NCBI RefSeq assembly: GCF_019880365.1
Contig: NZ_CP082271.1
Coordinates: 2,604,001-2,668,000 of the forward strand
Source: Pseudomonas sp. DNDY-54
Lineage (GTDB): Bacteria; Pseudomonadota; Gammaproteobacteria; Pseudomonadales; Pseudomonadaceae
Direction: 5' to 3'
Length of the DNA: 64,000 bases
Position numbers and translations under genes: made by a program. Of the stretch, positions 10,001-16,402 are shown one piece after another; within the stretch, counting starts at the first letter, position 1, and every line of letters starts with the position of its first letter. The notes under the pieces were generated by a model. It saw only the letters and a list, made by a program, of their open reading frames with translations. It was not told the DNA's origin and ran no database searches.

Positions 10001-10128
10001 TGATTACCTCAACCGTGCTGAGCCTGCTTATCATCCCGGTGCTGTTTACCTACGTGGATGATGCCGTGCAGTGGTTAGGTAGACATACACATCGCCCTGA
10101 TACAGCGCTGGCGAGTGGAACCGGTTAG
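7033..10128 (+). CDS. RND efflux inner-membrane transporter (AcrB/HAE1-like)
   Basis: A 1031-residue proton-driven transporter with the family's duplicated layout: TM1 near the N terminus (NPTPAILLFALLTFAGL), first periplasmic loop with GASPAQLENDVARKIE, TM2-6 from about residue 335, second loop from about 560, TM8-12 at the end. The paired aspartates of the proton relay are in IGVLVDDAIVEIENIE of TM4. The C-terminal repeat has GIATKNSILLIDYI. Length matches the family (about 1030-1050). It closes the efflux operon; a GC-rich hairpin without a T-run follows the stop (10135-10161). Exact substrate class is unresolved. Confidence 0.94.
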   Translation: MSINVSSWSIRNPTPAILLFALLTFAGLMGFGLMKIQEFPDIDLPMITVTAELPGASPAQLENDVARKIEDSLATVQGVRHIQTILSDGTADIAVEFRLEKETQEALDDVRDAVARVRADLPVDLRDPVIRKLEVAGSPILTYTVAAANMDEQALSWFVDHDVSKALLAVPGVGSVSRVGGVSREVRVELDPAHLLALNTTALDISQQLRQVQQEASGGRVYLGGGEQTVRTIATVQSAEEIATLEVTLSDGRRVRLGQVATVTDTVAEPRSAALLDGEAVVGFEIVRARGAGEVDVADGVRGALDGLKANHPEITVTEAFNSVDQVVENYDGSMRLLYEGAALAVLVVFLFLRNWRATLVAAVALPLSAIPTFAVMHWMGFSLNIVTLLSLSLVIGVLVDDAIVEIENIERHLRMGKTPYQAAMEAADEIGLAVVATTFTLIAVFLPTAFMSGTVGKFFVQFGWTAAIAVFFSLVVARMLTPLMAAYLLRPPKQHSQVPPRWLSLYLTWMQWCLRHRMLTVLGATAFFTGGLMLAASLPDTFLPPDDDWQTQVTVTLAPGSKLGDTLLLAEQARRLIEQNPHVKMVYTAIGGSASGDDPVEPPGSSAGNVRTAVLTLNMTHRNDRPGVTKQHIESQLRDALAVLPGARVRVGMGGSEEYVLVLAGEDGQLLSRHAQQVERELRTIPGVGAITSTASLVRPELIVRPDFVRAADLGVTTAAIADTLRVATLGDYDQNLAKLSFSERQVPVVVRLTDAARGDIQTLKRLPIAGARGPVPLENVATLEIGSGPVEITRFDRMRNVNVEIELNGEALGDIEQAILALPSLRNLPPGVVQTTVGDAEAMDELATGFGLAMLTGVLCIYIVLVLLLKDFMQPLTILAAPMLSIPGAFIALFVTATAMSLPAMIGLIMLMGIATKNSILLIDYIILARRDHGLTRREAIIDACSKRASPIIMTTLAMGAGMLPVALGWGADPSFRSPMGIVVIGGLITSTVLSLLIIPVLFTYVDDAVQWLGRHTHRPDTALASGTG

Positions 10129-10373
10129 AACACGGGCGCGTTTTCAACATAAGAACGCGCCTCAAGCCGGCGCATTGCCCACCGCTGGCTGATCAATCAT
10201 TAAACCGCCGCATAGACAGAGCGGTGTCTCTCAGTCGCTGAGCGAAATAGATCCGCGACGAGATAAACCAAGCGACCTGATTTCATCGGGTCAAAACCCG
10301 AAGATACCCCCAAAACTCCCAGTGTCAGACCAACGAAACCTTGCAAACGCTTGTATCAATAAGGTCGAGCGCG

Positions 10374-10396
10374 TTATCCACAGAAGCTGTGGATAA
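10374..10396. promoter_or_regulatory. Inverted pair of consensus DnaA boxes
   Basis: TTATCCACA at 10374-10382 and its reverse complement TGTGGATAA at 10388-10396, giving a 10-bp inverted repeat with an AAG centre. Both match TTATNCACA exactly. The palindrome TCTGTGCACAGA just beyond (10399-10410) contains a 7/9 match on either strand. Sequence match is certain; DnaA binding is inferred. Confidence 0.6.
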
Positions 10397-10494
10397 ATCT
10401 GTGCACAGACGCTGGATGAGTCGCCCAAACGCCCGCCCGGCGGGGCCTAAGATCAGATCGGTGAGTTTTTGCTCGATCAACTTTACTCTTTAAT

Positions 10495-10507
10495 AATCAA
10501 TAACTTA
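10495..10507 (+). promoter_or_regulatory. IHF-type site in AT-rich segment
   Basis: AATCAATAACTTA matches the IHF consensus WATCAANNNNTTR at every fixed position and lies in an AT-rich run between the DnaA boxes. The consensus is short and degenerate, so occupancy is an inference; the setting among DnaA boxes raises its weight. Confidence 0.45.
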
Positions 10508-10568
10508 TCTAACTAGCTCATCAACAAACGAAACGGCATCAGATGATGCATTACCTCTCCGCCGTGAA

Positions 10569-10577
10569 TGTGCATAA
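10569..10577 (-). promoter_or_regulatory. Third consensus DnaA box
   Basis: TGTGCATAA on the plus strand is TTATGCACA on the minus strand, an exact TTATNCACA match, about 170 bp from the inverted pair and beyond the IHF-type site. Confidence 0.55.
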
Positions 10578-10767
10578 CAAATCCCTGTCAACGGATTTTT
10601 AAGATGATTTAGATGCAATAACGCTGGACAAATCGCTTAGCTGGTTCTATTAGGAGGCCCCATCGCAACATTGTCGCGATCGTCATCTTCCTCTAGCGCG
10701 AACACCCGTGCGTTTACGGTTTCATCTCGACGGAAAAACGGGAGGAGCCACGAAAAGTCACGCGCAT

Positions 10768-10797
10768 GAAAAAGGCCGGAGCTTTCGCTACCGGCCT
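10768..10797 (-). terminator. Intrinsic terminator of tRNA-Pro(GGG)
   Basis: Read on the minus strand: AGGCCGG, a one-base bulge, AGC-GAAA-GCT tetraloop top, CCGGCCT, then five T. It follows the tRNA 3' end by about 16 nt. Confidence 0.85.
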
Positions 10798-10813
10798 AAG
10801 TCGTTTATCAAAT

Positions 10814-10891
<78 letters not shown>

Positions 10892-10922
10892 CGATGTATT
10901 CAGCTTGCTGAAAACGGATTGA

Positions 10923-10951
10923 ACTATACATTAAGCGACTGAATATGTGAA
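10923..10951 (-). promoter_or_regulatory. Promoter of tRNA-Pro(GGG)
   Basis: Minus strand TTCACA, 17-bp spacer, TATAGT; predicted start about 25 nt before the tRNA. Both boxes are close to the sigma-70 consensus. Confidence 0.65.
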
Positions 10952-10970
10952 AGTTTTTTGTGCGAAGCGG

Positions 10971-11327
10971 CTAGTTCTTTAAAACCTGCAGTACATCTTC
11001 AAGCTCAGTAATCATTTGCCTGATCAATTGCTTGTATTGGGTGGTGTCTTCTCGAGCCTCGTCGCCGGACATCCGCTGTCGAGCGCCGCCAATCGTAAAC
11101 CCTTGCTCGTAGAGCAGCGATCGAATCTGCCGAATCATCAGCACATCCTGGCGCTGGTAATAACGCCGATTACCGCGACGCTTCACAGGGTTCAGCTGTG
11201 GAAACTCTTGCTCCCAGTAGCGCAGCACGTGCGGTTTGACCGCACATAGCTCGCTGACCTCACCAATAGTGAAGTAGCGTTTACCAGGTATAGTCGGCAG
11301 TTCGTCGTTATGACTTGGTTCCAGCAT
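10971..11327 (-). CDS. MerR-family transcriptional regulator
   Basis: A 118-residue protein with an N-terminal MerR winged helix (YFTIGEVSELCAVKPHVLRY, then WEQEFPQL, RRYYQRQDVLMIRQIRSLLY) and a short coiled C-terminal helix. There is no metal- or ligand-binding extension and no conserved Cys cluster, unlike MerR or SoxR. The same gene follows ihfA in pseudomonads generally, and its start overlaps the end of ihfA by 20 bp, so it is the last gene of the translation block. Its targets are unknown. Confidence 0.9.
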   Translation of the reverse strand: MLEPSHNDELPTIPGKRYFTIGEVSELCAVKPHVLRYWEQEFPQLNPVKRRGNRRYYQRQDVLMIRQIRSLLYEQGFTIGGARQRMSGDEAREDTTQYKQLIRQMITELEDVLQVLKN

Positions 11328-11610
11328 ACGCTTCGACTCTGGCTTTTAATTTTTGCCCTGGCCGGAATGTCACGACGCGCCGCGCCGTGATCGGAATCTC
11401 TTCACCGGTTTTTGGGTTACGCCCCGGACGCTGTCGTTTGTCGCGCAGGTCGAAGTTGCCGAACCCGGACAGCTTGACCTGCTCGTTGTGCTCGAGCGCC
11501 TGACGGATTTCCTCGAAAAACAGCTCGACCAGTTCCTTGGCCTCGCGCTTATTCAAGCCTAGCTCCTCGTATAGACGTTCCGCCATTTCAGCTTTCGTCA
11601 GAGCCCCCAT
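11308..11610 (-). CDS. ihfA: Integration host factor alpha subunit
   Basis: 100 residues, the family length. DNA-bending HU/IHF fold: N-terminal helices (TKAEMAERLYEELGLNKREA), the hydrophobic core VKLSGFGNFDLRDK, and the arm RPGRNPKTGEEIPITARRVV containing the Arg-Asn-Pro-Lys tip that intercalates its proline into the minor groove. It pairs with IhfB (elsewhere) to bend DNA in recombination, replication and sigma-54 transcription, the last relevant to the nitrate genes of this window. It lies 3 bp after pheT, the same order as in E. coli (pheST-ihfA). The three upstream translation genes and ihfA probably share transcripts. Confidence 0.97.
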   Translation of the reverse strand: MGALTKAEMAERLYEELGLNKREAKELVELFFEEIRQALEHNEQVKLSGFGNFDLRDKRQRPGRNPKTGEEIPITARRVVTFRPGQKLKARVEAYAGTKS

Positions 11611-11613
11611 ACG

Positions 11614-13992
11614 CTATTTCCTTAACGTGGCGTTGAACCTTTCTTCCAGGGAGGCGAGGATTTCTTGCATTGCACCACTCACCTCATCGTCGTTTAGAGT
11701 GCGTGAAGGGTGCTGCCAGGTCAAGCCGACTGCCACACTTTTGCTAAGCGGATCAATACCTTTACCTTGATAGACATCAAATAGCTTGAGGTCCGTAAGG
11801 TTTTCCCCAGCAGCTTCGCGAATGCACAGCAACACATCGTCCGCAGACACCTCGAGCCCGACCAGAATCGCGATGTCGCGACGCACTTCAGGGAAGCGAG
11901 ACAGCTCTGAAAAGCGCGGAAGCCGACCTTCGCTGATTTCAGCAATCAGCAGCTCGAATAGATAAACCGGCTGATCAATACCCAGCGTTGCGGCGAGTTC
12001 AGGATGAAGACTTCCGATGTACCCGACCGCACGCCCTTCGCGCTCGATCCTCGCGGTCTGCCCAGGGTGCAGTGCCGGGTGCTCGGCGGCTACGAAACCA
12101 TACGCAGCGGCATCGCCACCATATCCAAGCAAGGCCTCGACGTCGGCTTTGACGTCATAAAAATCCGCTGCTCCTCGATCGTTGCCCCAAGCTTCGGGCA
12201 GCCGGCTACCAGTGATGACCCCCGCCAACATCGGCTCTTGCTTCAGGTTCGCAAGTTGGCCGACGAATCGAAGACCGCTTTCAAACAGGCGTACACGGGT
12301 CTGTTGACGATTGAGGTTGTGCTGCAATGCCTTGATCAAGCCTGGCCAGAGCGTCGTACGCATGGCCGCCATGTCCGATGAGATCGGGTTGGCCAATTGC
12401 AGGGGCTCGACACCAGGGCTGAACAGCTCGAACATTTTCGGATCGATGAAGCTGTAAGTGATCGCTTCTTGATAGCCACGGGCAACCAGCAAGCGGCGCA
12501 AAGCGGGCAATTCGGCTCGAGATTCAGGGCTGGCTTCGGGCGCCAGGCGTGCCTGTGGATAACGCACCGGCAGGCGGTCGTAACCATACAAGCGGCCCAA
12601 CTCCTCGATTAGGTCCACTTCCAGGCTGATATCAAACCGATGACTGGGAACGCTCACTTCCCAGGCTCCAGCGCCGTGCTCAACCACACCCAGCCCCAGA
12701 GCCGACAGCAGCGACACGATCTGATCGTCAGCCATGCTCAATCCGAGCATTTGCTCAACGCGATCCTTCCGAAGCAAAATTGGCGCCACGCGGGGAACAT
12801 CGGGTTCACTGGTGACTTCGATTACAGGGCCGGCGCTGCCCCCAACGATGTCCAGCAGCAGCGCAGTGGCTCTCTCCATCCCTTGATGGGTCAGTTGAGA
12901 ATCCACCCCGCGCTCGAATCGATGCGATGCATCAGTATGCAACCCATAGGAGCGCGCCTTGCCGGCGAGTGCGATTGTGTCGAAGAAGGCGCTTTCCAGG
13001 AACAGATCTTGGGTAGAAGCGCTGACACCGCTGTGTTCTCCACCCATCACGCCTGCAATAGCGAGGGCGCGCTGATGGTCGGCGATCACCAGCGTATCGG
13101 AACGCAGGGTTAGTTCTTGTCCGTCGAGCAAGACGAGTTTTTCCTGCTCCTCTGCCATCCGAACCCTAATGCCGCCATTGATCTCGGCAAGATCGAAGGC
13201 ATGCAACGGTTGCCCCAGTTCGAGCATCACATAGTTGGTCACGTCCACCACCGCATCGATGCTGCGGATGTCGGACCGACGTAGCCGCTCGACCATCCAC
13301 AGCGGCGTCGGTCGCGATAGATCAACATTACGAATCACGCGTCCTATGTAGCGTGGACAAGCTTGCGGTGCCAACACATCGACGGCGCGCACCTCATCAT
13401 GACTCGCAGCAACCGAAACGATATCGGCTGAAGCGACCGTCTCGCCGTAAATCGCTCCTACTTCACGGGCAAGCCCGGCTATGGAAAGGCAATCGCCACG
13501 ATTCGGCGTAAGACCGATCTCGATGCTGGCGTCGTCCAGCCCGAGATAGGCTCTTAGATCGCTACCAACCGGAGCATCGCTCGCCAACTCCATAAGCCCG
13601 CTGTCATCAGTACCAATCTGCAGCTCGGTTTCAGAGCAGAGCATGCCGTTGGATTCGACGCCACGGAGCTTGGCTTTCTTGATCTTGAAATCGCCCGGCA
13701 GTTTTGCGCCAATCATAGCGAAGGGAATCTTCAGGCCTTGACGCACGTTCGGCGCACCACAGACGACCTGAAAGGCTTCGCTGCCATTGCTAACTTGGCA
13801 AACGCGCAATTTGTCCGCATCAGGATGCTGCTCGGTGCTAAGCACCTCGCCCACAACTACACCGCTGAAGTCGCCGGCAACCGGGGTCACCGCATCGACC
13901 TCAAGGCCTACCATCGACAGACGTGCCACTAGCTCCTCTCGGGAAACTTGTGGATTGACCCAGGTACGCAACCACTGTTCGCTGAATTTCAT
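11614..13992 (-). CDS. pheT: Phenylalanyl-tRNA synthetase beta subunit
   Basis: 792 residues, the normal bacterial size. The N-terminal tRNA-binding (EMAP/OB) domain is visible at about 40-150 (VVVGEVLSTEQHPDADKLRV), followed by B3/B4 editing domains (GLTPNRGDCLSIAGLARE; VDVTNYVMLELGQPLHAFD), the B5 domain and the catalytic-like core (EVDLIEELGRLYGYDRLP), and the C-terminal ferredoxin-fold anticodon-binding domain (LSRFPEVRRDIAILV). It forms the alpha2-beta2 enzyme with pheS, 36 bp upstream. One DnaA-box match (12554-12562) inside it is isolated and probably chance. Confidence 0.97.
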   Translation of the reverse strand: MKFSEQWLRTWVNPQVSREELVARLSMVGLEVDAVTPVAGDFSGVVVGEVLSTEQHPDADKLRVCQVSNGSEAFQVVCGAPNVRQGLKIPFAMIGAKLPGDFKIKKAKLRGVESNGMLCSETELQIGTDDSGLMELASDAPVGSDLRAYLGLDDASIEIGLTPNRGDCLSIAGLAREVGAIYGETVASADIVSVAASHDEVRAVDVLAPQACPRYIGRVIRNVDLSRPTPLWMVERLRRSDIRSIDAVVDVTNYVMLELGQPLHAFDLAEINGGIRVRMAEEQEKLVLLDGQELTLRSDTLVIADHQRALAIAGVMGGEHSGVSASTQDLFLESAFFDTIALAGKARSYGLHTDASHRFERGVDSQLTHQGMERATALLLDIVGGSAGPVIEVTSEPDVPRVAPILLRKDRVEQMLGLSMADDQIVSLLSALGLGVVEHGAGAWEVSVPSHRFDISLEVDLIEELGRLYGYDRLPVRYPQARLAPEASPESRAELPALRRLLVARGYQEAITYSFIDPKMFELFSPGVEPLQLANPISSDMAAMRTTLWPGLIKALQHNLNRQQTRVRLFESGLRFVGQLANLKQEPMLAGVITGSRLPEAWGNDRGAADFYDVKADVEALLGYGGDAAAYGFVAAEHPALHPGQTARIEREGRAVGYIGSLHPELAATLGIDQPVYLFELLIAEISEGRLPRFSELSRFPEVRRDIAILVGLEVSADDVLLCIREAAGENLTDLKLFDVYQGKGIDPLSKSVAVGLTWQHPSRTLNDDEVSGAMQEILASLEERFNATLRK

Positions 13993-14028
13993 CCTGCTCT
14001 CCTAAATATTCTTTGACTGGACTCGGCT

Positions 14029-15045
14029 CTAGCGAAACTGCGCCAGAAACCTAAGGTCGTTATCGAAGAACAGGCGTAAGTCGTTGACGCCATAACGCAG
14101 CATGGCCAGCCGTTCTGCCCCCATACCGAAAGCGAAACCTTGATATTTTTCCGGGTCGATACCGGACATGCGCAACACGTTTGGATGCACCATGCCGCAG
14201 CCCATCACCTCAAGCCAGCCGGTTTGCTTGCAAACACGACAGCCCTTCCCGCTGCACATGACACACTGCATATCCACTTCGGCCGATGGCTCAGTGAATG
14301 GGAAGAACGACGGGCGGAACCGAACACCTAAAGGTTTTTCGAAGAACACGCGCAAGAACTGTTCGATCGTTCCTTTCAGGTCTGCGAAGCTGATGCCCTC
14401 GTCGATCAGCAGGCCTTCGACCTGATGAAACATTGGCGAGTGGGTAATATCCGAGTCGCATCGGTAGACACGCCCCGGACAAACGATGCGGATGGGTGGC
14501 TGCTGCGACTCCATCGTTCGCACCTGAACCGGCGAAGTATGGGTACGCAACAGCATGTTGGCATTGAAATAGAAGGTGTCGTGCATCGCCCGGGCAGGGT
14601 GATGGCCCGGGATATTGAGGGCTTCGAAGTTGTGATAGTCATCTTCGACTTCCGGCCCTTCAGCGACGCGATAGCCAATATGGCTAAAAAACTGCTCGAT
14701 CCGCTCTAGAGTGCGGGTAACCGGATGCAGCCCACCCGAGGCCTCCCCTCTGCCTGGCAGCGTCACATCGATTCGTTCGGCGGCCAGCTTGGCGCTTAGC
14801 GCAGCCTGCTCAAGACCCGCCTTTTTTGCGTTCAATGCGTCTTGGACTTGGGTCTTCGCTGCGTTGATGAGCGCACCGGCTTTGGGACGCTCCTCAGCAG
14901 ACAACTTGCCCAGCGTCTGCATGACCTGGGTCAGCTCGCCTTTTTTCCCCAGATACTGAACGCGGATTTGCTCAAGGGCGTTGATGTCTTGACTATGTTG
15001 CACAGCCTCAAGCGCTTGCGAGACCAGTGCATCCAGGTTTTCCAT
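14029..15045 (-). CDS. pheS: Phenylalanyl-tRNA synthetase alpha subunit
   Basis: 338 residues. N-terminal coiled coil (about 1-90, containing VQYLGKKGELTQVMQTLGKL) followed by the class II core: motif 2 region with HTSPVQVRTM and PGRVYRCDSDITHSPMFHQV, the GVRFRPSFFPFTEPS segment, and motif 3 FGMGAERLAMLRYGV. An in-frame extension of 11 codons exists upstream, but ATG 15045 has GGAGG 7 nt away and matches the family N terminus MENLDAL. It is preceded by a 166-bp gap after rplT with a 13-bp stem-loop that may limit readthrough. Confidence 0.97.
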   Translation of the reverse strand: MENLDALVSQALEAVQHSQDINALEQIRVQYLGKKGELTQVMQTLGKLSAEERPKAGALINAAKTQVQDALNAKKAGLEQAALSAKLAAERIDVTLPGRGEASGGLHPVTRTLERIEQFFSHIGYRVAEGPEVEDDYHNFEALNIPGHHPARAMHDTFYFNANMLLRTHTSPVQVRTMESQQPPIRIVCPGRVYRCDSDITHSPMFHQVEGLLIDEGISFADLKGTIEQFLRVFFEKPLGVRFRPSFFPFTEPSAEVDMQCVMCSGKGCRVCKQTGWLEVMGCGMVHPNVLRMSGIDPEKYQGFAFGMGAERLAMLRYGVNDLRLFFDNDLRFLAQFR

Positions 15046-15140
15046 GTACAACCTCCAGAGGTTCTTGCAGAACCGCACCAGGCAGACAGCACTTTGGCTA
15101 CGGCCGGGTGCACTTTTGCAAATGCCCCTTCAGATACGAA

Positions 15141-15171
15141 ATAGGGGAAGAGCACAAGGCTCTTCCCCTAT
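15141..15171 (-). terminator. Stem-loop between rplT and pheS (partial terminator or attenuator)
   Basis: Perfect 13-bp stem ATAGGGGAAGAGC / GCTCTTCCCCTAT with a 5-nt loop. On the transcribed (minus) strand it is followed by only TTT, so it may be a leaky terminator. The E. coli pheST leader in the same place uses attenuation with a Phe-rich leader peptide; I found no convincing equivalent peptide here. Confidence 0.5.
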
Positions 15172-15211
15172 CGGTGACGCTACGAATCCGAGGATTCGAT
15201 TGTCGATGGGC

Positions 15212-15568
15212 TTAGGCCAGAGAAGCTTTGGCTTTTTCGACAATCGCAGCGAAAGCTGCTTTTTCGTTCACTGCCAACTCGGCCAGAACCTTACGGTCGA
15301 TTTCGATGGCCGCTTTTTTCAGACCGGCAATGAAACGGCTGTAGGACAGACCATTTACACGAGCGCCGGCGTTGATACGAGCGATCCAAAGAGCGCGGAA
15401 CTGGCGCTTCCGCTGACGGCGGTCACGGTAGGCATACTGGCCTGCTTTGATCACCGCCTGCTTGGCAACACGGAATACCCGCGAACGAGCGCCGTAGTAG
15501 CCTTTGGCGAGTTTCAGAATTTTCTTGTGACGGCGACGAGCGACGACGCCACGCTTAACACGAGCCAT
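15212..15568 (-). CDS. rplT: 50S ribosomal protein L20
   Basis: 118 residues, very basic and helical: ARVKRGVVARRRHKKILKLA at the N terminus, then GYYGARSRVFRVAKQAVIKA and the compact C-terminal domain (LWIARINAGARVNGLSYSRF). L20 is an early assembly protein binding 23S rRNA; in E. coli it represses rpmI-rplT translation by binding its own mRNA. The gene follows rpmI by 26 bp in the conserved infC-rpmI-rplT order. Confidence 0.98.
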   Translation of the reverse strand: MARVKRGVVARRRHKKILKLAKGYYGARSRVFRVAKQAVIKAGQYAYRDRRQRKRQFRALWIARINAGARVNGLSYSRFIAGLKKAAIEIDRKVLAELAVNEKAAFAAIVEKAKASLA

Positions 15569-15594
15569 GAGTTATTCCTCTGAGTCTTGACCGA

Positions 15595-15789
15595 TTAACG
15601 AACGCGCAGCATGCGCTCTACTTTTGCATTGTCAGACGGGTGCATCAGAGATGTACCACGCAGCTGACGCTTACGCTTGGTAGACATTTTGGTCAGGATG
15701 TGGCTCTTGAAAGCGTGCTTGTGCTTGTAGCCATTTGCCGTCTTTTTGAAGCGCTTTGCAGCGCCACTTTTAGTCTTCATCTTTGGCAT
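15595..15789 (-). CDS. rpmI: 50S ribosomal protein L35
   Basis: 64 residues, strongly basic, with the family signature PKMKTKSGAAKRFKKTANG at the N terminus and the HILTKMSTKRKRQLRG segment. It sits 62 bp downstream of infC and 26 bp upstream of rplT, the conserved order, so it is cotranscribed with them and likely subject to L20 control as in E. coli. Confidence 0.98.
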   Translation of the reverse strand: MPKMKTKSGAAKRFKKTANGYKHKHAFKSHILTKMSTKRKRQLRGTSLMHPSDNAKVERMLRVR

Positions 15790-15851
15790 GTTCGGTACTC
15801 CACATTGTGGGTGATTTCAAATAACCGCAAGGCCTGCCAGTGCCCTGGTGG

Positions 15852-16397
15852 TTACTTTTTCTTCTTGGGAGCGATGACCATGATCAGCTGGCGTCCTTCC
15901 ATCTTTGGATGCTGTTCGACCGAACCGTATTCCGCGAGGTCACCTTCGACCCGCTTCAACAATTCCATCCCCAGCTCCTGATGCGCCATCTCACGACCGC
16001 GGAATCTCAACGAAACCTTGGCCCTGTCCCCGTCACTCAGGAAACGTACCAGATTGCGTAGCTTGACCTGGTAGTCGCCCTCTTCCGTCCCTGGACGAAA
16101 CTTTACTTCTTTAACCTGGATCTGCTTCTGGTTCTTCTTCGCGGCAGCGACCTGCTTCTTCTTTTCGAAGAGGTGTTTGCCGTAATCCATGATCCGGCAA
16201 ACAGGAGGAACTGCATCGGCGGAAATTTCCACCAAATCCAATTTGGCTTCTTCAGCTATACGAAGCGCTTCATCAATCGAGACGATGCCAACCTGCTCGC
16301 CATCAGCACCAATCAAACGGACCTCACGAGCCGAGATATTCTCGTTGATCGGGGCCTTGGGTGCAGCTCGTTTATCCTGTCTCATTTCACGCTTAAT
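15852..16397 (-). CDS. infC: Translation initiation factor IF-3, probable AUU start
   Basis: Two-domain IF-3: N-domain with PINENISAREVRLIGADGEQ, a Lys-rich linker (KKKQVAAAKKNQKQIQVKEV), and the C-domain that binds the 30S platform (FRPGTEEGDYQVKLRNLVRF; LRFRGREMAHQELG). IF-3 rejects non-initiator tRNA and non-canonical starts. An ATG at 16403 overlaps the thrS stop by 1 nt, but it lies only 2 nt from GGAG. The ATT at 16397 lies 8 nt from the same GGAG, the ideal distance, and AUU is the known autoregulatory infC start in enterobacteria. I therefore choose 16397 (181 residues); 16403 is the alternative. Confidence 0.9.
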   Translation of the reverse strand: MKREMRQDKRAAPKAPINENISAREVRLIGADGEQVGIVSIDEALRIAEEAKLDLVEISADAVPPVCRIMDYGKHLFEKKKQVAAAKKNQKQIQVKEVKFRPGTEEGDYQVKLRNLVRFLSDGDRAKVSLRFRGREMAHQELGMELLKRVEGDLAEYGSVEQHPKMEGRQLIMVIAPKKKK

Positions 16398-16402
16398 AGT
16401 CA

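Larger units (their letters stand above)
10129..10813. other. 685-bp gene-free region with DnaA-box/IHF-like cluster
   Basis: No convincing ORF on either strand. It holds, in order: an 8-bp inverted repeat behind the efflux operon (10135-10142 with 10154-10161); a small hairpin TCGGGT-CAAA-ACCCGA (10286-10301); a back-to-back pair of DnaA boxes (10374-10396); the 12-bp palindrome TCTGTGCACAGA (10399-10410); an AT-rich segment of about 80 bp (10475-10555) with an IHF-type match; a third DnaA box (10569-10577); and the tRNA terminator. The stretch 10580-10765 shows nothing recognisable. Confidence 0.8.

Noticed and set aside
10580..10765. Possible tRNA-linked mobile element remnant between the efflux operon and tRNA-Pro(GGG)
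   Set aside because: No integrase fragment and no duplicate of the tRNA 3' end was found, so no attachment-site evidence.
12554..12562. Exact DnaA box TGTGGATAA inside pheT
   Set aside because: Single copy in coding sequence with no cluster around it; likely chance. It shows that single matches alone are not informative.
14931..15155. Frame starting LFPYFVSEGAF as a possible pheST leader peptide
   Set aside because: Only three Phe codons, not clustered, no ribosome-binding site seen, and it runs on through the pheS start in another frame.
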